DNA from: Bartonella taylorii 8TBB
Lineage (GTDB): Bacteria > Pseudomonadota > Alphaproteobacteria > Rhizobiales > Rhizobiaceae
Length of the DNA: 64,000 bases
Direction: 5' to 3'
NCBI RefSeq assembly: GCF_902825155.1
Contig: NZ_CADEAG010000009.1
Coordinates: forward strand, 1-64,000
Below are positions 1 to 11,400 of the stretch, piece by piece. A program made the position numbers and the translations under genes. Below the pieces are notes generated by a model. That model saw only the letters and a list, made by a program, of their open reading frames with translations, was not told the origin of the DNA and searched no databases. Position 1 is the first letter of the stretch, and every line of letters begins with the position of its first letter.

Positions 1-113
1 CGATGGATGTTTCTTTGATTGTTCCAATTGCCATGGAAGAGAAACTTCGTTTTGCTATTCGTGAGGGCGGTCGTACTGTTGGTGCAGGAATCGTTTCTAA
101 GATCATTGAATAA
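1..113 (+). CDS. tuf: Elongation factor Tu, C-terminal end (partial)
   Basis: The last 36 codons of EF-Tu run from the window edge to a TAA stop. The frame starts at base 3 and reads [19 protein letters not shown], then the glycine-rich end typical of EF-Tu domain 3 ([17 protein letters not shown]). EF-Tu is the GTPase that delivers aminoacyl-tRNA to the ribosome. The start lies outside the window. A tRNA-Trp gene and then secE follow, the usual alphaproteobacterial order for the tuf copy next to secE-nusG. Confidence 0.95.
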
Positions 114-156
114 ATAATGGTTGTTGAAGAGTATTAAAGGTATAATTTTGAGAGTT

Positions 157-232
<76 letters not shown>

Positions 233-251
233 AATAGTAGGGTTTTAGCTG

Positions 252-292
252 TAAGAAGGTGGTTTTTTAAACTGCCCTCTTCTCTTTTTTTT
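252..292 (+). terminator. Probable Rho-independent terminator after tuf / tRNA-Trp
   Basis: Stem GGTGGTTT (258-265) and AAACTGCC (269-276) pairs over 8 positions with two G-U pairs. A second possible outer pairing is AGAAG/CTTCT. Eight T residues follow at 285-292. The position just after tRNA-Trp and before secE suits termination of the tuf-tRNA transcript. Confidence 0.55.
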
Positions 293-437
293 GTATAGGG
301 CTTGTTTTTTTGTGTGTGAATCGGTATTGAGTAGAGAATGAGGAAGCTGCATGAGGCTGAAGATTGGTTTTTGCATCTTTGTCATATTTATTTGTTGTAT
401 AAATCGCAATAAGATTAGAAAGTGTATAGTGTGACTG

Positions 438-650
438 ATGGCATCTAAAACCAATCCAATTACCTTTTTAAAGCAGGTTTATGCAGAAACAGTTAAGGTG
501 AAGTGGCCTACGCGTCGTGAGACAGTAATTTCTACTGTTATGGTGTTATTGGTGACTGCATTGGCTTCAGCTTTCTTTTTTATTGTGGATCAGGTTATGC
601 ATTTTGGTGTTTGGCGGGGTATTGATCTTCTAAAGTATCTTTTTAGTTGA
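438..650 (+). CDS. secE: Preprotein translocase subunit SecE
   Basis: A 70-residue protein of the short, single-span SecE type. It has an N-terminal amphipathic stretch ending in the conserved KVKWPTRRE motif (about residues 20-28), then one membrane segment at about 31-52 (VISTVMVLLVTALASAFFF). SecE clamps the two halves of SecY in the inner-membrane Sec channel. The start is the ATG of MASKTNP. nusG follows at once, the standard secE-nusG pair that opens the ribosomal-protein and polymerase cluster. Confidence 0.95.
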   Translation: MASKTNPITFLKQVYAETVKVKWPTRRETVISTVMVLLVTALASAFFFIVDQVMHFGVWRGIDLLKYLFS

Positions 651-670
651 TAGTACAAGGAAGTGTGACT

Positions 671-1201
671 GTGGCTGCTCGTTGGTATATTGTTCAAGCA
701 TATTCAAATTTTGAGAAGAAGGTGGCGGAAGCTATTGACAAGGAGGCAAAGCAAAAGGGGCTTGACCATCTATTTGAAAAGATTTTTGTTCCCACAGAGC
801 GTGTTGTAGAAGTTCGTCGTGGGCGTAAGGTTGATGCTGAGCGAAAGTTTTTTCCTGGTTATGTTCTTGTTTGCGCTGAGTTGACAGATGAGGTTTATCA
901 TCTCATTAAGAATACTCCTAAAGTGACAGGCTTTTTGGGATCAGATGCGCGTCCTGTTCCTATTTCCGATCGGGAGGTTGAGCAAATTCTTAAACAAGTT
1001 CAAGAAGGGATTGATTCTCCAAAAGCTTCCGTATTGTTTGAGGTTGGAGAGCAAGTTCGTGTCGCTGATGGACCTTTTGTTTCATTTAATGGTATTGTTC
1101 AAGAAGTTGAAGAAGAGCGTTCTCGTCTTAAGGTTGAGGTGTTGATTTTTGGGCGTCCTACGCCTGTTGATTTGGAATTTGGTCAGGTTGAAAAACTCTG
1201 A
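671..1201 (+). CDS. nusG: Transcription termination/antitermination factor NusG
   Basis: A 176-residue protein with an N-terminal NGN domain (AARWYIVQAYSNFEKKVAEAI, then the FFPGYVLV core) and a C-terminal KOW domain (VRVADGPFVSFNGIVQEV, about residues 120-150). NusG binds the RNA polymerase clamp and links it to Rho or to ribosomal S10. The frame is open further upstream, from a TTG at 647 that overlaps secE. The GTG at 671 is preferred because the AAGGAAG ribosome-binding site at 657-663 is well spaced from it and the product matches the usual family length and N-terminus. Confidence 0.95.
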   Translation: MAARWYIVQAYSNFEKKVAEAIDKEAKQKGLDHLFEKIFVPTERVVEVRRGRKVDAERKFFPGYVLVCAELTDEVYHLIKNTPKVTGFLGSDARPVPISDREVEQILKQVQEGIDSPKASVLFEVGEQVRVADGPFVSFNGIVQEVEEERSRLKVEVLIFGRPTPVDLEFGQVEKL

Positions 1202-1207
1202 TTAGAC

Positions 1208-1345
1208 TTAGAGTGGTTTTAATCGCTTTAAGTAATTGGTGGGAGGTGATTTATAGCTTTTGTCGGCTTGATGATCCGAACCACTCGACTGCAGCGGGTA
1301 GTGGGCAATGTGCATTGCCAGCTTACCTAGTGAAATTGAAGGCAG
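1208..1345 (+). promoter_or_regulatory. Structured leader upstream of rplK-rplA
   Basis: The 150-base gap before rplK has several pairings. GAGTGGTT (1211-1218) is a perfect complement of AACCACTC (1279-1286). GGCAAT (1304-1309) pairs with ATTGCC (1314-1319) around a 4-base loop. In bacteria, L1 commonly represses the rplKA operon by binding an mRNA site resembling its 23S rRNA target, so a leader here is expected. Whether this structure is the L1 site is inference. Confidence 0.45.
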
Positions 1346-1351
1346 ATTGTT

Positions 1352-1780
1352 ATGGCAAAAAAAAGTATAGGTCAGCTTAAATTGCAGGTTCCTGCGGGAG
1401 CTGCTACTCCATCTCCACCGATTGGTCCTGCTCTTGGGCAGCGCGGTATTAATATTATGGAATTTTGTAAGGCGTTTAATGCAGCTACGCAAGAAATGGA
1501 AAAGGGGGCGCCAATTCCAGTGGTTATTACTTATTATCAAGATAAGTCTTTCACTTTTTCTTTAAAAACACCCCCTGTATCGTTTTTCTTGAAGAAGGAA
1601 GCAAATTTAAAATCTGGTTCGAAAGAGCCTGGTAAGGTTTCTGTAGGGAATATCTCTCGTGATAAAGTTCGTTTAATTGCACAAGCAAAAATGAAGGATC
1701 TTAACGCAAATGATATTGAGGCGGCGATGCGCATGGTTGAAGGTTCTGCTCGCTCTATGGGCTTAGAAGTGGTGGACTAA
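1352..1780 (+). CDS. rplK: 50S ribosomal protein L11
   Basis: A 142-residue protein matching L11. The N-terminal domain contains [21 protein letters not shown] with its proline helix (about residues 10-30). The C-terminal rRNA-binding domain ends in [20 protein letters not shown]11 forms the GTPase-associated centre with L10 and L7/L12 and is the site of RelA activation. The start is ATG at 1352 after a GAAGGCAG ribosome-binding region. rplA begins 4 bases after the stop, so the two are co-translated. Confidence 0.98.
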   Translation: MAKKSIGQLKLQVPAGAATPSPPIGPALGQRGINIMEFCKAFNAATQEMEKGAPIPVVITYYQDKSFTFSLKTPPVSFFLKKEANLKSGSKEPGKVSVGNISRDKVRLIAQAKMKDLNANDIEAAMRMVEGSARSMGLEVVD

Positions 1781-1784
1781 TGTT

Positions 1785-2483
1785 ATGGGAAAAGTAGCAA
1801 AGAGAGTGAAAAACATCCGTAAAGATGTTAATTTTAATGAACTTTACGCTTTAAAAGATGCAGTTTCGATGGTTAAAGAGCGTGCGATTGCTAAGTTTGA
1901 TGAAACAATTGAGATTTCAATGAACTTAGGTGTTGATCCTCGTCATGCAGATCAAATGGTTCGAGGTGTTGCTCATTTACCTAATGGGACTGGGCGGAAT
2001 ATCCGCGTCGCTGTTTTCGCGCGTGGGGATAAAGCTGATGAAGCTAAAGCCGCTGGTGCTGATATTGTAGGAGCTGAGGATTTATTTGAAAGTGTTAATG
2101 GTGGAACGATTGATTTTGATCGTTGTATTGCAACGCCAGATATGATGCCACTTGTTGGTCGTCTTGGTAAGATTCTTGGTCCACGAAGTTTGATGCCAAA
2201 TCCAAAAGTTGGTACTGTAACAGTTGATGTTGCTAGTGCTGTCAAAGCTTCTAAAGGTGGTGCTGTTGAATTTCGTGTTGAAAAAGCTGGTATCGTGCAT
2301 GCTGGTATTGGTAAGGCTTCTTTTGGGGTTGAGAAGATAGTGGAAAATATTAAAGCTTTTGCTAGTGCTGTTATCAAAGCCAAGCCGCAAGGTGCGAAAG
2401 GTGAGTATATTAAGCGTGTTGCAGTTTCTTCGACTATGGGGATTGGAGTTAAAGTGGATCCTGCGACTGTTCGTTCGGAGTAA
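1785..2483 (+). CDS. rplA: 50S ribosomal protein L1
   Basis: A 232-residue L1 protein of full length. Typical stretches are [14 protein letters not shown], the DLFESVNGG region, and [17 protein letters not shown] in domain II. The C-terminus holds [20 protein letters not shown]1 forms the mobile stalk near the E site and is commonly the translational repressor of rplKA mRNA. It lies 4 bases after rplK. A long opposite-strand frame over this gene is only a codon-bias shadow. Confidence 0.98.
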   Translation: MGKVAKRVKNIRKDVNFNELYALKDAVSMVKERAIAKFDETIEISMNLGVDPRHADQMVRGVAHLPNGTGRNIRVAVFARGDKADEAKAAGADIVGAEDLFESVNGGTIDFDRCIATPDMMPLVGRLGKILGPRSLMPNPKVGTVTVDVASAVKASKGGAVEFRVEKAGIVHAGIGKASFGVEKIVENIKAFASAVIKAKPQGAKGEYIKRVAVSSTMGIGVKVDPATVRSE

Positions 2484-2579
2484 GCCTGAGAAGATTTATA
2501 ATTTTGTTTTTTGGGGTATGTGAATATCAAGATTGTGTTTACAGTGTCGATTTTTATCGGCATTTGGCTATCTAAGCTT

Positions 2580-2840
2580 TATTAAGCTTGGGTTATACCG
2601 GAAGAAATTCCGGAATATCCTGTCCGAGATTGTGGGTGATACTATTTGAGTATCTTAATCGAAAAAAGCCTGCATGAGACTGGGGGTAAAAACTGAGAGT
2701 TAAAAAACTTAAAGGGTTTGAGCCAAGGTTGCCTTTGATCGCTCTGCGTGAAAAAGGGGACAGGATCCTCATCGGTAGCATAAGGTATTCTTATGTTGTC
2801 AAAGGTAACCAACAGATTTGTTTTAAGCAAATCTGTTAGA
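2580..2840 (+). promoter_or_regulatory. Probable L10 (rplJL) mRNA leader
   Basis: The 369-base rplA-rplJ gap is long for this cluster and contains a structured block. Hairpin CCGGAA/TTCCGG (about 2598-2612) is followed by TATCCTGTCCGAGATTGTGGGTG and, further on, AGCCTGCATGAGACTGG. From memory, alphaproteobacterial rplJ genes carry a similar conserved block, so I call it the leader that the L10-(L7/L12) complex binds to repress its own translation. The exact fold and limits are not established here. Confidence 0.5.
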
Positions 2841-2852
2841 TGGAGAGAGACA

Positions 2853-3371
2853 GTGAATAGAGCGGAGAAACGCGAATTTGTTACATGGCTTAACGAGGCT
2901 TTTCGAAAGTCTGGTTCTGTTATTGTTGCACATTATTCCGGTCTGACAGTTTCACAGATGAACGATCTTCGTTCAAAAATGGGTGAAGCTGGTGGTGCCG
3001 TTAAAGTCGCCAAAAACCGTCTTGCTAAAATTGCTCTTCAGGGCACGGAATCTGAATCGATAGTGGATTTGTTTACCGGACAAACACTTATTGCTTATTC
3101 AGAAGATCCAATTACAGCACCGAAAGTTGCTGTTGATTTTGCGAAAAGCAATGACAAATTTGTCATCCTTGGCGGTTCAATGGGAGCAACAAGTTTGAGT
3201 GTAGATGCTGTGAAGTCATTGGCTTCATTGCCTTCACTGAATGAGTTGCGGGCAAAACTCGTGGGTATGATTTCTACTCCTGCGACCCGTATCGCACAGG
3301 TTGTTAATGCACCTGCTGGTCAGGTCGCACGTGTCATTGGAGCATATGCTCAGGAGGATAAGGCGGCCTAA
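2853..3371 (+). CDS. rplJ: 50S ribosomal protein L10
   Basis: A 172-residue protein. The N-terminal globular domain has [30 protein letters not shown] and the [13 protein letters not shown] rRNA-binding region. The C-terminal helix that carries L7/L12 dimers ends the protein. The frame is open to 2793, but the start is set at GTG 2853 (MNRAEKRE) because GGAGAG at 2842-2847 is spaced for it and the length fits the family. rplL follows about 100 bases on. Regulation by the upstream leader is expected. Confidence 0.95.
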   Translation: MNRAEKREFVTWLNEAFRKSGSVIVAHYSGLTVSQMNDLRSKMGEAGGAVKVAKNRLAKIALQGTESESIVDLFTGQTLIAYSEDPITAPKVAVDFAKSNDKFVILGGSMGATSLSVDAVKSLASLPSLNELRAKLVGMISTPATRIAQVVNAPAGQVARVIGAYAQEDKAA

Positions 3372-3472
3372 GGCTGTTTTGTATTCACGTTGATGGAAGA
3401 GCTTTGATGTTTTTCTGTTTTTTTGAATAAGTTAAATAATGGTTCAAATCTTTTAATTGAAGGAATTTAAAA

Positions 3473-3844
3473 ATGGCTGATCTAGCGAAGATCGTAGAAG
3501 ACCTTTCTAACCTCACCCTCTTGGAAGCTGCTGAGCTTTCTAAGTTGCTTGAAGAAAAATGGGGGGTTTCGGCTGCTGCTCCTGTAGCTGTAGCTGCTGT
3601 TGCTGGTGCTGCTGCTCCAGCTGCTGAAGAAAAAACAGAATTTGATGTTATTCTTGTTGAAGGTGGTGCGCAAAAAATCAATGTCATTAAGGAAGTTCGT
3701 GCTCTTACTGGGCTTGGTCTTAAAGAAGCTAAGGATCTGGTTGAAGGGGCACCTAAACCTATTAAAGAAGGGGCTTCTAAAGACGAAGCAGAAAAAATTA
3801 AGTCTCAACTTGAAGCTGCTGGTGCTAAGGTTGAACTTAAGTAA
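3473..3844 (+). CDS. rplL: 50S ribosomal protein L7/L12
   Basis: A 123-residue acidic protein with the three usual parts: an N-terminal dimerisation domain ([21 protein letters not shown]), an alanine-rich hinge at about residues 36-52, and the C-terminal factor-binding domain ([10 protein letters not shown], then [24 protein letters not shown]). Four or more copies bind L10 and recruit translation GTPases. The start ATG follows GAAGGAATTTAAA. A hairpin lies just after the stop, before rpoB. Confidence 0.98.
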   Translation: MADLAKIVEDLSNLTLLEAAELSKLLEEKWGVSAAAPVAVAAVAGAAAPAAEEKTEFDVILVEGGAQKINVIKEVRALTGLGLKEAKDLVEGAPKPIKEGASKDEAEKIKSQLEAAGAKVELK

Positions 3845-3854
3845 ATTTTATTTT

Positions 3855-3880
3855 ATCGGCGGGCATCTATGTTCGCCGAT
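3855..3880 (+). terminator. Hairpin between rplL and rpoB (partial terminator/attenuator)
   Basis: ATCGGCG (3855-3861) and CGCCGAT (3874-3880) form a perfect 7-bp stem with a 12-base loop. There is no strong T run, only TTTCCTGTC. In many bacteria a leaky terminator or processing site lies here and lowers rpoBC expression relative to rplJL. That role is inferred from position. Confidence 0.5.
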
Positions 3881-4131
3881 TTCCTGTCTCCTAAAAAGGA
3901 GGTAGAGGAACAATAAAAACCTTTTCCGAACAGTCCAGTAGCTGTGATGGGTATGGGATTTATTTTTAGTTCCCTCATCGTAGAGCTAAGTGAATAAGTG
4001 GCTTGAGTTTGTGGGGAAAATTGATGGTGCTCATTATTGGGTATCAAGTGAACTGGTCTGCATGTGCAGGTTAATGACATAAAGCTTTCAAGGTTTAGTC
4101 TACCTTGGAGAGTAAAGATCAAGGAGCGACG

Positions 4132-7100
4132 ATGGCTCAGACCCTAGCGATGATGTCTCAATTCAATGGTCGTAAGCGCGTACGCAAATTTTTTGGTAAG
4201 ATTCCTGAAGTAGCAGAGATGCCGAATCTTATTGAGGTTCAAAAAGCGTCATACGATCAGTTTCTCATGGTTGAGGAACCGAAAGGTGGACGACCAGATG
4301 AAGGTTTGCAAGCTGTTTTTAAATCGGTATTTCCCATTTCGGATTTTTCCGGTACAGCTATGCTCGAGTTTGTTGGTTATGAATTTGATTTACCAAAATT
4401 TGATGTTGAAGAATGCCGTCAGCGTGATTTGACTTACGCTGCACCATTAAAGGTGATATTACGTTTAATCGTTTTTGATGTTGATGAGGATACTGGCTCA
4501 AAGGATATCAAAGACATTAAAGAGCAGGGCGTTTATATGGGCGACATGCCTTTAATGACGACGAATGGTACCTTTGTCATTAATGGTACGGAGCGTGTTA
4601 TTGTTTCACAGATGCATCGTTCTCCTGGTGTCTTTTTTGATCATGATAAAGGAAAGTCGCATTCATCGGGAAAGTTTCTTTTTGCCGCTCGCGTTATTCC
4701 TTATCGCGGCTCTTGGCTTGATATTGAGTTTGATGCTAAGGACATCATTTATGCTCGTATTGATCGGCGACGCAAGATTCCTGTTACGAGTCTTTTTATG
4801 GCATTAGGTATGGATGCATCAGATATTTTATCGACGTTTTATAATAAAGTTACTTATGAGCGAGATGGGGATGGATGGCGTATTCCTTATTCTGTTGATC
4901 GCTTTAAAGGGATGAAGCTCGTTTCTGACCTTATAGATGCAGACAGTGGTGAAGTTGTTGCTGAGGCTGGTAAAAAGATAACGGTTCGTGTTGCAAAGTC
5001 TTTGGCAGAAAAAGGTCTCAGTGCGGTTAAGGTCAGTGAAGATGATCTGTTAGGATGCTATTTAGCGGAAGATATAGTCAATTACCAGACAGGTGAGATT
5101 TACCTTGAAGCTGGTGATGAAATTGACGAAAAAATATTAAAGATTTTATTTGACGTTAATGCGGATCAAATTAATATCCTTGATATTGACCACATGAACA
5201 TTGGGGCATATATCCGCAATACTTTAAAAGCAGATAAAAATGAAAGTCGGCAAGATGCATTGTTTGATATTTATCGTGTAATGCGTCCGGGGGAGCCACC
5301 AACAATGGATACAGCAGAAGCTATGTTCCATTCATTGTTTTTTGATCCAGAGCGCTATGATCTTTCAGCTGTTGGGCGTGTTAAGATGAATTTACGTATG
5401 GATCTTGATTGTCCGGACACAGTTCGCGTTTTGCGTCAAGAAGATATTCTTGCTGTTGTTAAGATGTTGGTTGAGCTGCGTGATGGTCGTGGTGAAATTG
5501 ATGATATTGATAATCTTGGTAATCGTCGTGTTCGTTCCGTTGGGGAACTGATGGAAAATCAGTATCGCATTGGTTTACTTCGTATGGAGCGTGCGATAAA
5601 AGAACGTATGTCATCGGTTGAAATTGACACAGTCATGCCACAGGACTTGATAAACGCAAAGCCTGCTGCTGCAGCGGTTCGTGAATTTTTTGGATCTTCG
5701 CAATTATCGCAGTTTATGGATCAAACCAATCCATTGTCAGAGATTACCCATAAGCGCCGTCTTTCTGCTCTTGGTCCAGGTGGTTTGACACGTGAACGTG
5801 CGGGTTTTGAAGTTCGTGACGTACATCCTACGCATTATGGTCGTATTTGTCCGATTGAAACGCCGGAAGGTCCTAATATTGGTCTGATTAATTCCTTGGC
5901 AACCTTTGCGCGGGTTAACAAGTACGGTTTTATTGAGAGTCCATATCGCAGAATTATTGATGGTAAAGTGACAACAGAAGTTATTTATCTGTCTGCTATG
6001 GAGGAATCAAAGCATTATGTAGCTCAAGCCAATTCTTCACTGGATGCTGAGGGGCGCTTTACAGAAGAATTTGTTGTTTGTCGTCATGCGGGTGAAGTTT
6101 TGATGGCGCCGCGCGATCATGTGGATTTGATGGATGTTTCACCAAAACAGTTGGTTTCGGTAGCTGCAGCTCTTATTCCATTTTTAGAAAATGATGATGC
6201 GAATCGTGCATTGATGGGATCGAACATGCAGCGTCAGGCGGTTCCGCTTGTACGCGCTGAAGCGCCATTTGTTGGTACAGGAATGGAATCAATTGTTGCC
6301 CGTGATTCAGGTGCAGCGGTTAGTGCAAAGCGTGGTGGTATTGTTGATCAGGTGGATGCAACCCGTATTGTTATCCGTGCAACAGAAGATTTAGATCCTT
6401 CAAAGTCTGGTGTTGATATTTACCGTTTACAGAAGTTTCAGCGTTCTAATCAGTCTACTTGTATTAATCAGCGTCCTCTTGTGCATGTCGGTGATCGAAT
6501 AGAGAAGGGTGATATTATTGCAGATGGTCCGTCTACGGATCTTGGTGATTTAGCGCTTGGTCGGAATGTTCTTGTGGCTTTTATGCCTTGGAATGGGTAC
6601 AATTACGAAGATTCCATTTTGTTATCCGAGCGCATTGTTGCCGATGATGTTTTTACTTCGATTCATATTGAGGAATTTGAAGTCGCAGCACGTGATACAA
6701 AACTTGGACCTGAAGAAATTACGCGAGATATTCCTAACGTTGCAGAAGAAGCGCTAAGGAATCTTGATGAGGCTGGTATCATCTATATTGGTGCTGAAGT
6801 TCAACCTGGTGATATTTTGGTTGGAAAGATTACACCAAAAGGTGAAAGTCCCATGACACCGGAAGAGAAGCTTTTGCGTGCAATTTTTGGGGAAAAGGCT
6901 TCAGATGTTCGTGATACTTCTATGCGAATGCCTCCTGGAACTTTTGGGACTGTTGTTGAGGTTCGTGTTTTTAATCGTCACGGTGTGGAAAAAGATGAAC
7001 GTGCGATGGCGATTGAACGTGAGGAAATTGAGCGTTTAGCTAAAGATCGTGATGATGAACAATCGATTCTTGATCGCAACGTTTATGCGCGTCTTGCCGA

Positions 7101-8280
7101 TATGTTAACAGGTAAAGTTGCTATAGAAGGTCCAAAAGGCTTTTCAAACAGCAAGAAGCTTGACAATACGATAATGGATCAGTATCCGCGTTCACAATGG
7201 TGGCAATTTGCTGTTGAAGATGAGAAGCTTCAGAGTGAAATTGAGGCTTTGCGCAAGCAATATGATGAATCAAAAGAAGCATTACAACGTCGCTTTATGG
7301 ATAAAGTTGAGAAGGTTCAAAGAGGCGATGAAATGCCTCCTGGTGTCATGAAAATGGTGAAGGTTTTTGTTGCTGTGAAACGCAAAATCCAACCAGGTGA
7401 CAAAATGGCGGGACGTCATGGTAATAAAGGAGTTGTATCGCGTATTCTTCCAGTAGAGGATATGCCGTTTCTTGAAGATGGAACTCATGCTGACATCGTA
7501 TTGAATCCGCTTGGTGTGCCTAGTCGTATGAATGTTGGACAAATTCTTGAGACACATCTTGGTTGGGCATGTGCTGGTATGGGCAAGAAAATTGGCGATT
7601 TGGTAGAGTTATATCAAGAGACAGGGGACATACTTCCTTTGCGTCAGCGCATTGAGAATCTTATGCCTGATAATAATCATAATGAACCAGTACGTCAGTA
7701 TGATAATGAAAGTCTTTACAAATTGGCACTACAGATGAGGAAAGGCGTTTCAATCGCAACACCTGTTTTTGATGGGGCGCATGAAGCTGATATCAATATG
7801 ATGCTGGAGGATGCAGGTTTAGATAGCTCAGGGCAGGTTACGCTTTATGATGGTCGTACTGGAGAGCCTTTTGATCGTCCAGTAACTGTGGGCTATATTT
7901 ACATGTTGAAATTGCATCACCTTGTTGATGATAAAATTCATGCACGTTCGATTGGGCCATATTCGCTTGTTACACAACAGCCATTAGGTGGTAAGGCACA
8001 ATTTGGTGGTCAGCGTTTTGGTGAAATGGAAGTCTGGGCTCTTGAAGCCTACGGTGCGGCATACACTTTACAGGAAATGCTGACTGTAAAATCAGATGAT
8101 GTGGCTGGTCGAACAAAAGTCTATGAAGCAATTGTGCGTGGTGACGATACATTTGAGGCCGGTATACCTGAAAGCTTTAATGTGTTGGTGAAAGAAATGC
8201 GTTCACTTGCTCTTAATGTAGAACTTGATGATGCACGTGAACTTATTGCACAGCGGGCATTGTCTGATACAGCAGAGTGA
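4132..8280 (+). CDS. rpoB: DNA-directed RNA polymerase subunit beta
   Basis: A 1382-residue beta subunit, full length. Clear signatures are the rifampicin region at about residues 520-547 ([20 protein letters not shown]), then [14 protein letters not shown]-type sequence (here [16 protein letters not shown]), and [19 protein letters not shown] near residue 1090 in the catalytic part. The C-terminus has [27 protein letters not shown], the clamp-contact region. The start is ATG 4132 (MAQTLAMMS) behind AAGGAGCGACG; the frame is open 27 bases further upstream but lacks a ribosome-binding site there. The usual rifampicin-contact residues look wild type. Confidence 0.98.
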   Translation: MAQTLAMMSQFNGRKRVRKFFGKIPEVAEMPNLIEVQKASYDQFLMVEEPKGGRPDEGLQAVFKSVFPISDFSGTAMLEFVGYEFDLPKFDVEECRQRDLTYAAPLKVILRLIVFDVDEDTGSKDIKDIKEQGVYMGDMPLMTTNGTFVINGTERVIVSQMHRSPGVFFDHDKGKSHSSGKFLFAARVIPYRGSWLDIEFDAKDIIYARIDRRRKIPVTSLFMALGMDASDILSTFYNKVTYERDGDGWRIPYSVDRFKGMKLVSDLIDADSGEVVAEAGKKITVRVAKSLAEKGLSAVKVSEDDLLGCYLAEDIVNYQTGEIYLEAGDEIDEKILKILFDVNADQINILDIDHMNIGAYIRNTLKADKNESRQDALFDIYRVMRPGEPPTMDTAEAMFHSLFFDPERYDLSAVGRVKMNLRMDLDCPDTVRVLRQEDILAVVKMLVELRDGRGEIDDIDNLGNRRVRSVGELMENQYRIGLLRMERAIKERMSSVEIDTVMPQDLINAKPAAAAVREFFGSSQLSQFMDQTNPLSEITHKRRLSALGPGGLTRERAGFEVRDVHPTHYGRICPIETPEGPNIGLINSLATFARVNKYGFIESPYRRIIDGKVTTEVIYLSAMEESKHYVAQANSSLDAEGRFTEEFVVCRHAGEVLMAPRDHVDLMDVSPKQLVSVAAALIPFLENDDANRALMGSNMQRQAVPLVRAEAPFVGTGMESIVARDSGAAVSAKRGGIVDQVDATRIVIRATEDLDPSKSGVDIYRLQKFQRSNQSTCINQRPLVHVGDRIEKGDIIADGPSTDLGDLALGRNVLVAFMPWNGYNYEDSILLSERIVADDVFTSIHIEEFEVAARDTKLGPEEITRDIPNVAEEALRNLDEAGIIYIGAEVQPGDILVGKITPKGESPMTPEEKLLRAIFGEKASDVRDTSMRMPPGTFGTVVEVRVFNRHGVEKDERAMAIEREEIERLAKDRDDEQSILDRNVYARLADMLTGKVAIEGPKGFSNSKKLDNTIMDQYPRSQWWQFAVEDEKLQSEIEALRKQYDESKEALQRRFMDKVEKVQRGDEMPPGVMKMVKVFVAVKRKIQPGDKMAGRHGNKGVVSRILPVEDMPFLEDGTHADIVLNPLGVPSRMNVGQILETHLGWACAGMGKKIGDLVELYQETGDILPLRQRIENLMPDNNHNEPVRQYDNESLYKLALQMRKGVSIATPVFDGAHEADINMMLEDAGLDSSGQVTLYDGRTGEPFDRPVTVGYIYMLKLHHLVDDKIHARSIGPYSLVTQQPLGGKAQFGGQRFGEMEVWALEAYGAAYTLQEMLTVKSDDVAGRTKVYEAIVRGDDTFEAGIPESFNVLVKEMRSLALNVELDDARELIAQRALSDTAE

Positions 8281-8457
8281 TAATTCAAGGAGTGCGCTCG
8301 AGAAAGTACGCTCTGATTACTCTGGAAGGCTAAATAAGGAAATTTCTATTAAGGTGACACAGACGGTTTAAAAGGTAGAAATAGGTTTTAAATAAGATCT
8401 GTGATAGAATTAATGAGATATTACAACAGGTTCTAAGAATCTTTGAAGGAGAACGGC

Positions 8458-11400
8458 ATGAACCACGAGGTCATGAATCTTTTCAATCCTCAGGCGCCAG
8501 CGCAAACATTTGACTCTATTCGTATTTCTATTGCGAGTCCTGAGAAGATTTTGTCCTGGTCGTACGGTGAGATCAAGAAGCCTGAGACTATTAATTATCG
8601 GACTTTTAAGCCAGAACGTGATGGTCTTTTTTGTGCACGTATATTTGGCCCTATTAAGGACTATGAATGTTTGTGCGGTAAATATAAACGCATGAAATAT
8701 AAGGGCATTATCTGTGAGAAATGTGGTGTAGAGGTTACTCTTTCGCGCGTACGTCGTGAGCGTATGGGGCATATTGAGCTCGCGGCACCCGTTGCACATA
8801 TTTGGTTCCTTAAATCGTTACCAGGTCGCATTTCTACGCTTTTAGATTTAACTTTAAAAGATATTGAGCGGGTTCTCTATTTTGAGAATTATATTGTAAC
8901 AGAACCAGGTTTGACATCCCTTAAACTTCATCAGCTTCTTTCTGAAGAAGAATATATGCTTGCTATTGATGAGTTTGGGGAAGATCAATTTACGGCTATG
9001 ATTGGTGCTGAGGCCATTTATGAGCTTCTAGCTGGTATGGAATTAGAGAAAATCGCGAATGATTTACGCGTTGAATTATCTGAGACAACTTCGGAATTAA
9101 AGCAAAAAAAGTTGATTAAGCGGCTTAAGATCGTTGAGAATTTCCTTGAATCTGGCAATAAACCAGAATGGATGATTATGAAGACGATACCAGTCATTCC
9201 ACCTGATTTACGCCCACTGGTTCCGCTTGATGGTGGACGTTTTGCGACGTCGGATCTGAATGATCTTTATCGGCGTGTAATAAATCGTAATAATCGTTTA
9301 AAGCGGTTAATTGAATTGCGTGCTCCTGGGATTATTGTGCGCAATGAGAAGCGTATGGTGCAAGAAGCTGTTGATGCATTATTTGATAATGGTCGGCGTG
9401 GGCGTGTGATTACAGGGGCAAATAAACGTCCCCTCAAGTCTCTGTCAGATATGCTAAAGGGTAAACAAGGACGTTTCCGTCAAAACTTACTTGGGAAGCG
9501 TGTTGATTACTCGGGGCGTTCTGTTATCGTGACAGGTCCTGAATTGAAATTGCATCAATGTGGTCTTCCCAAAAAAATGGCTCTCGAATTATTTAAACCG
9601 TTTATTTATGCGAGGCTTGATGCGAAGGGTTATTCATCAACTGTGAAGCAGGCAAAGAAACTTGTTGAAAAAGAGCACCCAGAAGTTTGGGATATTTTGG
9701 ATGAGGTTATCCGTGAACATCCTGTTTTGCTTAATCGTGCTCCGACGTTGCACCGTTTGGGGATTCAAGCTTTCGAACCTATACTTATTGAAGGAAAAGC
9801 TATACAACTTCATCCCCTGGTGTGCACTGCTTTTAATGCGGATTTTGATGGTGATCAGATGGCGGTTCACGTTCCGCTTTCTCTTGAAGCACAGCTTGAA
9901 GCCCGTGTTTTGATGATGTCAACCAATAATATTCTTCATCCAGCCAATGGTGCACCAATTATTGTTCCATCGCAAGATATGGTCCTTGGTCTTTACTATC
10001 TTTCTATTGTTTCTGAAAAAGAACCAGGTGAGGGAATGGCTTTTGCTGATATAGGTGAGCTTCATTATGCCTTGGAAAATAAGGTTGTAACTCTTCACAC
10101 GAAGATTAAAGGTCGTGTTAAAAATATGGAGAAGGATGGGAAAGAGGTTGCTAAGCTTTATGATACGACACCTGGACGTTTGATTATTGGTGAGCTTTTG
10201 CCCAAAAATCCGAATATCTCGTTTGATATTGTCAATCAAGAAATGACGAAAAAGAATATTTCTAAAATGATTGACCAAGTTTACCGACACTGTGGGCAAA
10301 AAGAGACTGTTATTTTCTGTGACCGTATTATGCAACTTGGCTTTTCTTATGCTTGTCGTGCAGGAATTTCATTCGGCAAGGACGACATGGTTATTCCTGA
10401 TGGTAAATCGCGTTTGGTTGCAGAAACGGAGGCTTTGGCTAAAGAATATGAGCAGCAATATAATGATGGTTTGATTACGCAAGGTGAAAAATATAACAAA
10501 GTAGTAGATGCTTGGGGTAAATGCACAGATCGCGTTGCGGATGAAATGATGAAACGTATTCAGGCTGTTGAATTTGATCCCAAAACAGGTCGTCAGCGTC
10601 CAATGAACTCAATCTATATGATGTCGCATTCTGGTGCGCGTGGTTCTGCTAACCAGATGAAACAGTTGGCTGGTATGCGTGGGTTAATGGCAAAACCATC
10701 GGGTGAAATTATTGAAACACCAATTATTTCAAATTTTAAGGAAGGTCTAACCGTTAACGAGTACTTCAACTCAACCCACGGGGCACGTAAAGGTCTTGCT
10801 GATACTGCGTTAAAAACAGCCAACTCTGGTTATCTAACACGACGTCTTGTTGATGTTGCACAGGATGCTATTATTTCAGCAGTTGATTGCGGTACTGCAA
10901 AGGGGCTTACGATGCAGCCAATTGTTGATGCAGGACAAATTGTTGCCTCTCTTGGACAAAGAATTCTTGGTCGTACAGCACTTGTTGATATTTTGCATCC
11001 AGTTTCTGGAGAGATTATCCTTGAAGGTGGAGCAATGATTGAGGAGGCTGATGTTGCTAAGATTGAAGAAGCTGGAATTCAGTCTGTTCAAATCCGTTCT
11101 GCTTTGACGTGTGAAACGCGCCTTGGTGTTTGTGCTAAATGCTATGGTCGTGATTTGGCACGTGGAACACCGGTTAATCAGGGAGAGGCAGTTGGTGTTA
11201 TTGCCGCTCAGTCAATTGGTGAACCGGGGACACAGCTTACTATGCGTACTTTCCACTTAGGAGGAACGGCACAGGTTGTTGATTCATCTCATTTAGAAGC
11301 TTCTTATGAAGGTATAGTGGAGATTCGTAATCGCAATGTGGTTCGCAATTCTGAAGGTCATTTGGTGGTTATGGGGCGTAATGTGGCTATTCTGATCAAG

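Noticed and set aside
1973-2563. A 196-codon minus-strand frame over rplA
   Set aside because: It mirrors a clear L1 gene, with no start signal and no protein-like features.
4105-4131. Upstream extension of rpoB by 9 residues
   Set aside because: The ribosome-binding site AAGGAGCGACG lies inside it and is spaced for ATG 4132.
5690-5780. A Thr in the rifampicin region of RpoB (MDQTNPLS) where E. coli has Asn
   Set aside because: From memory, this form is normal in related alphaproteobacteria; the main resistance positions look wild type.
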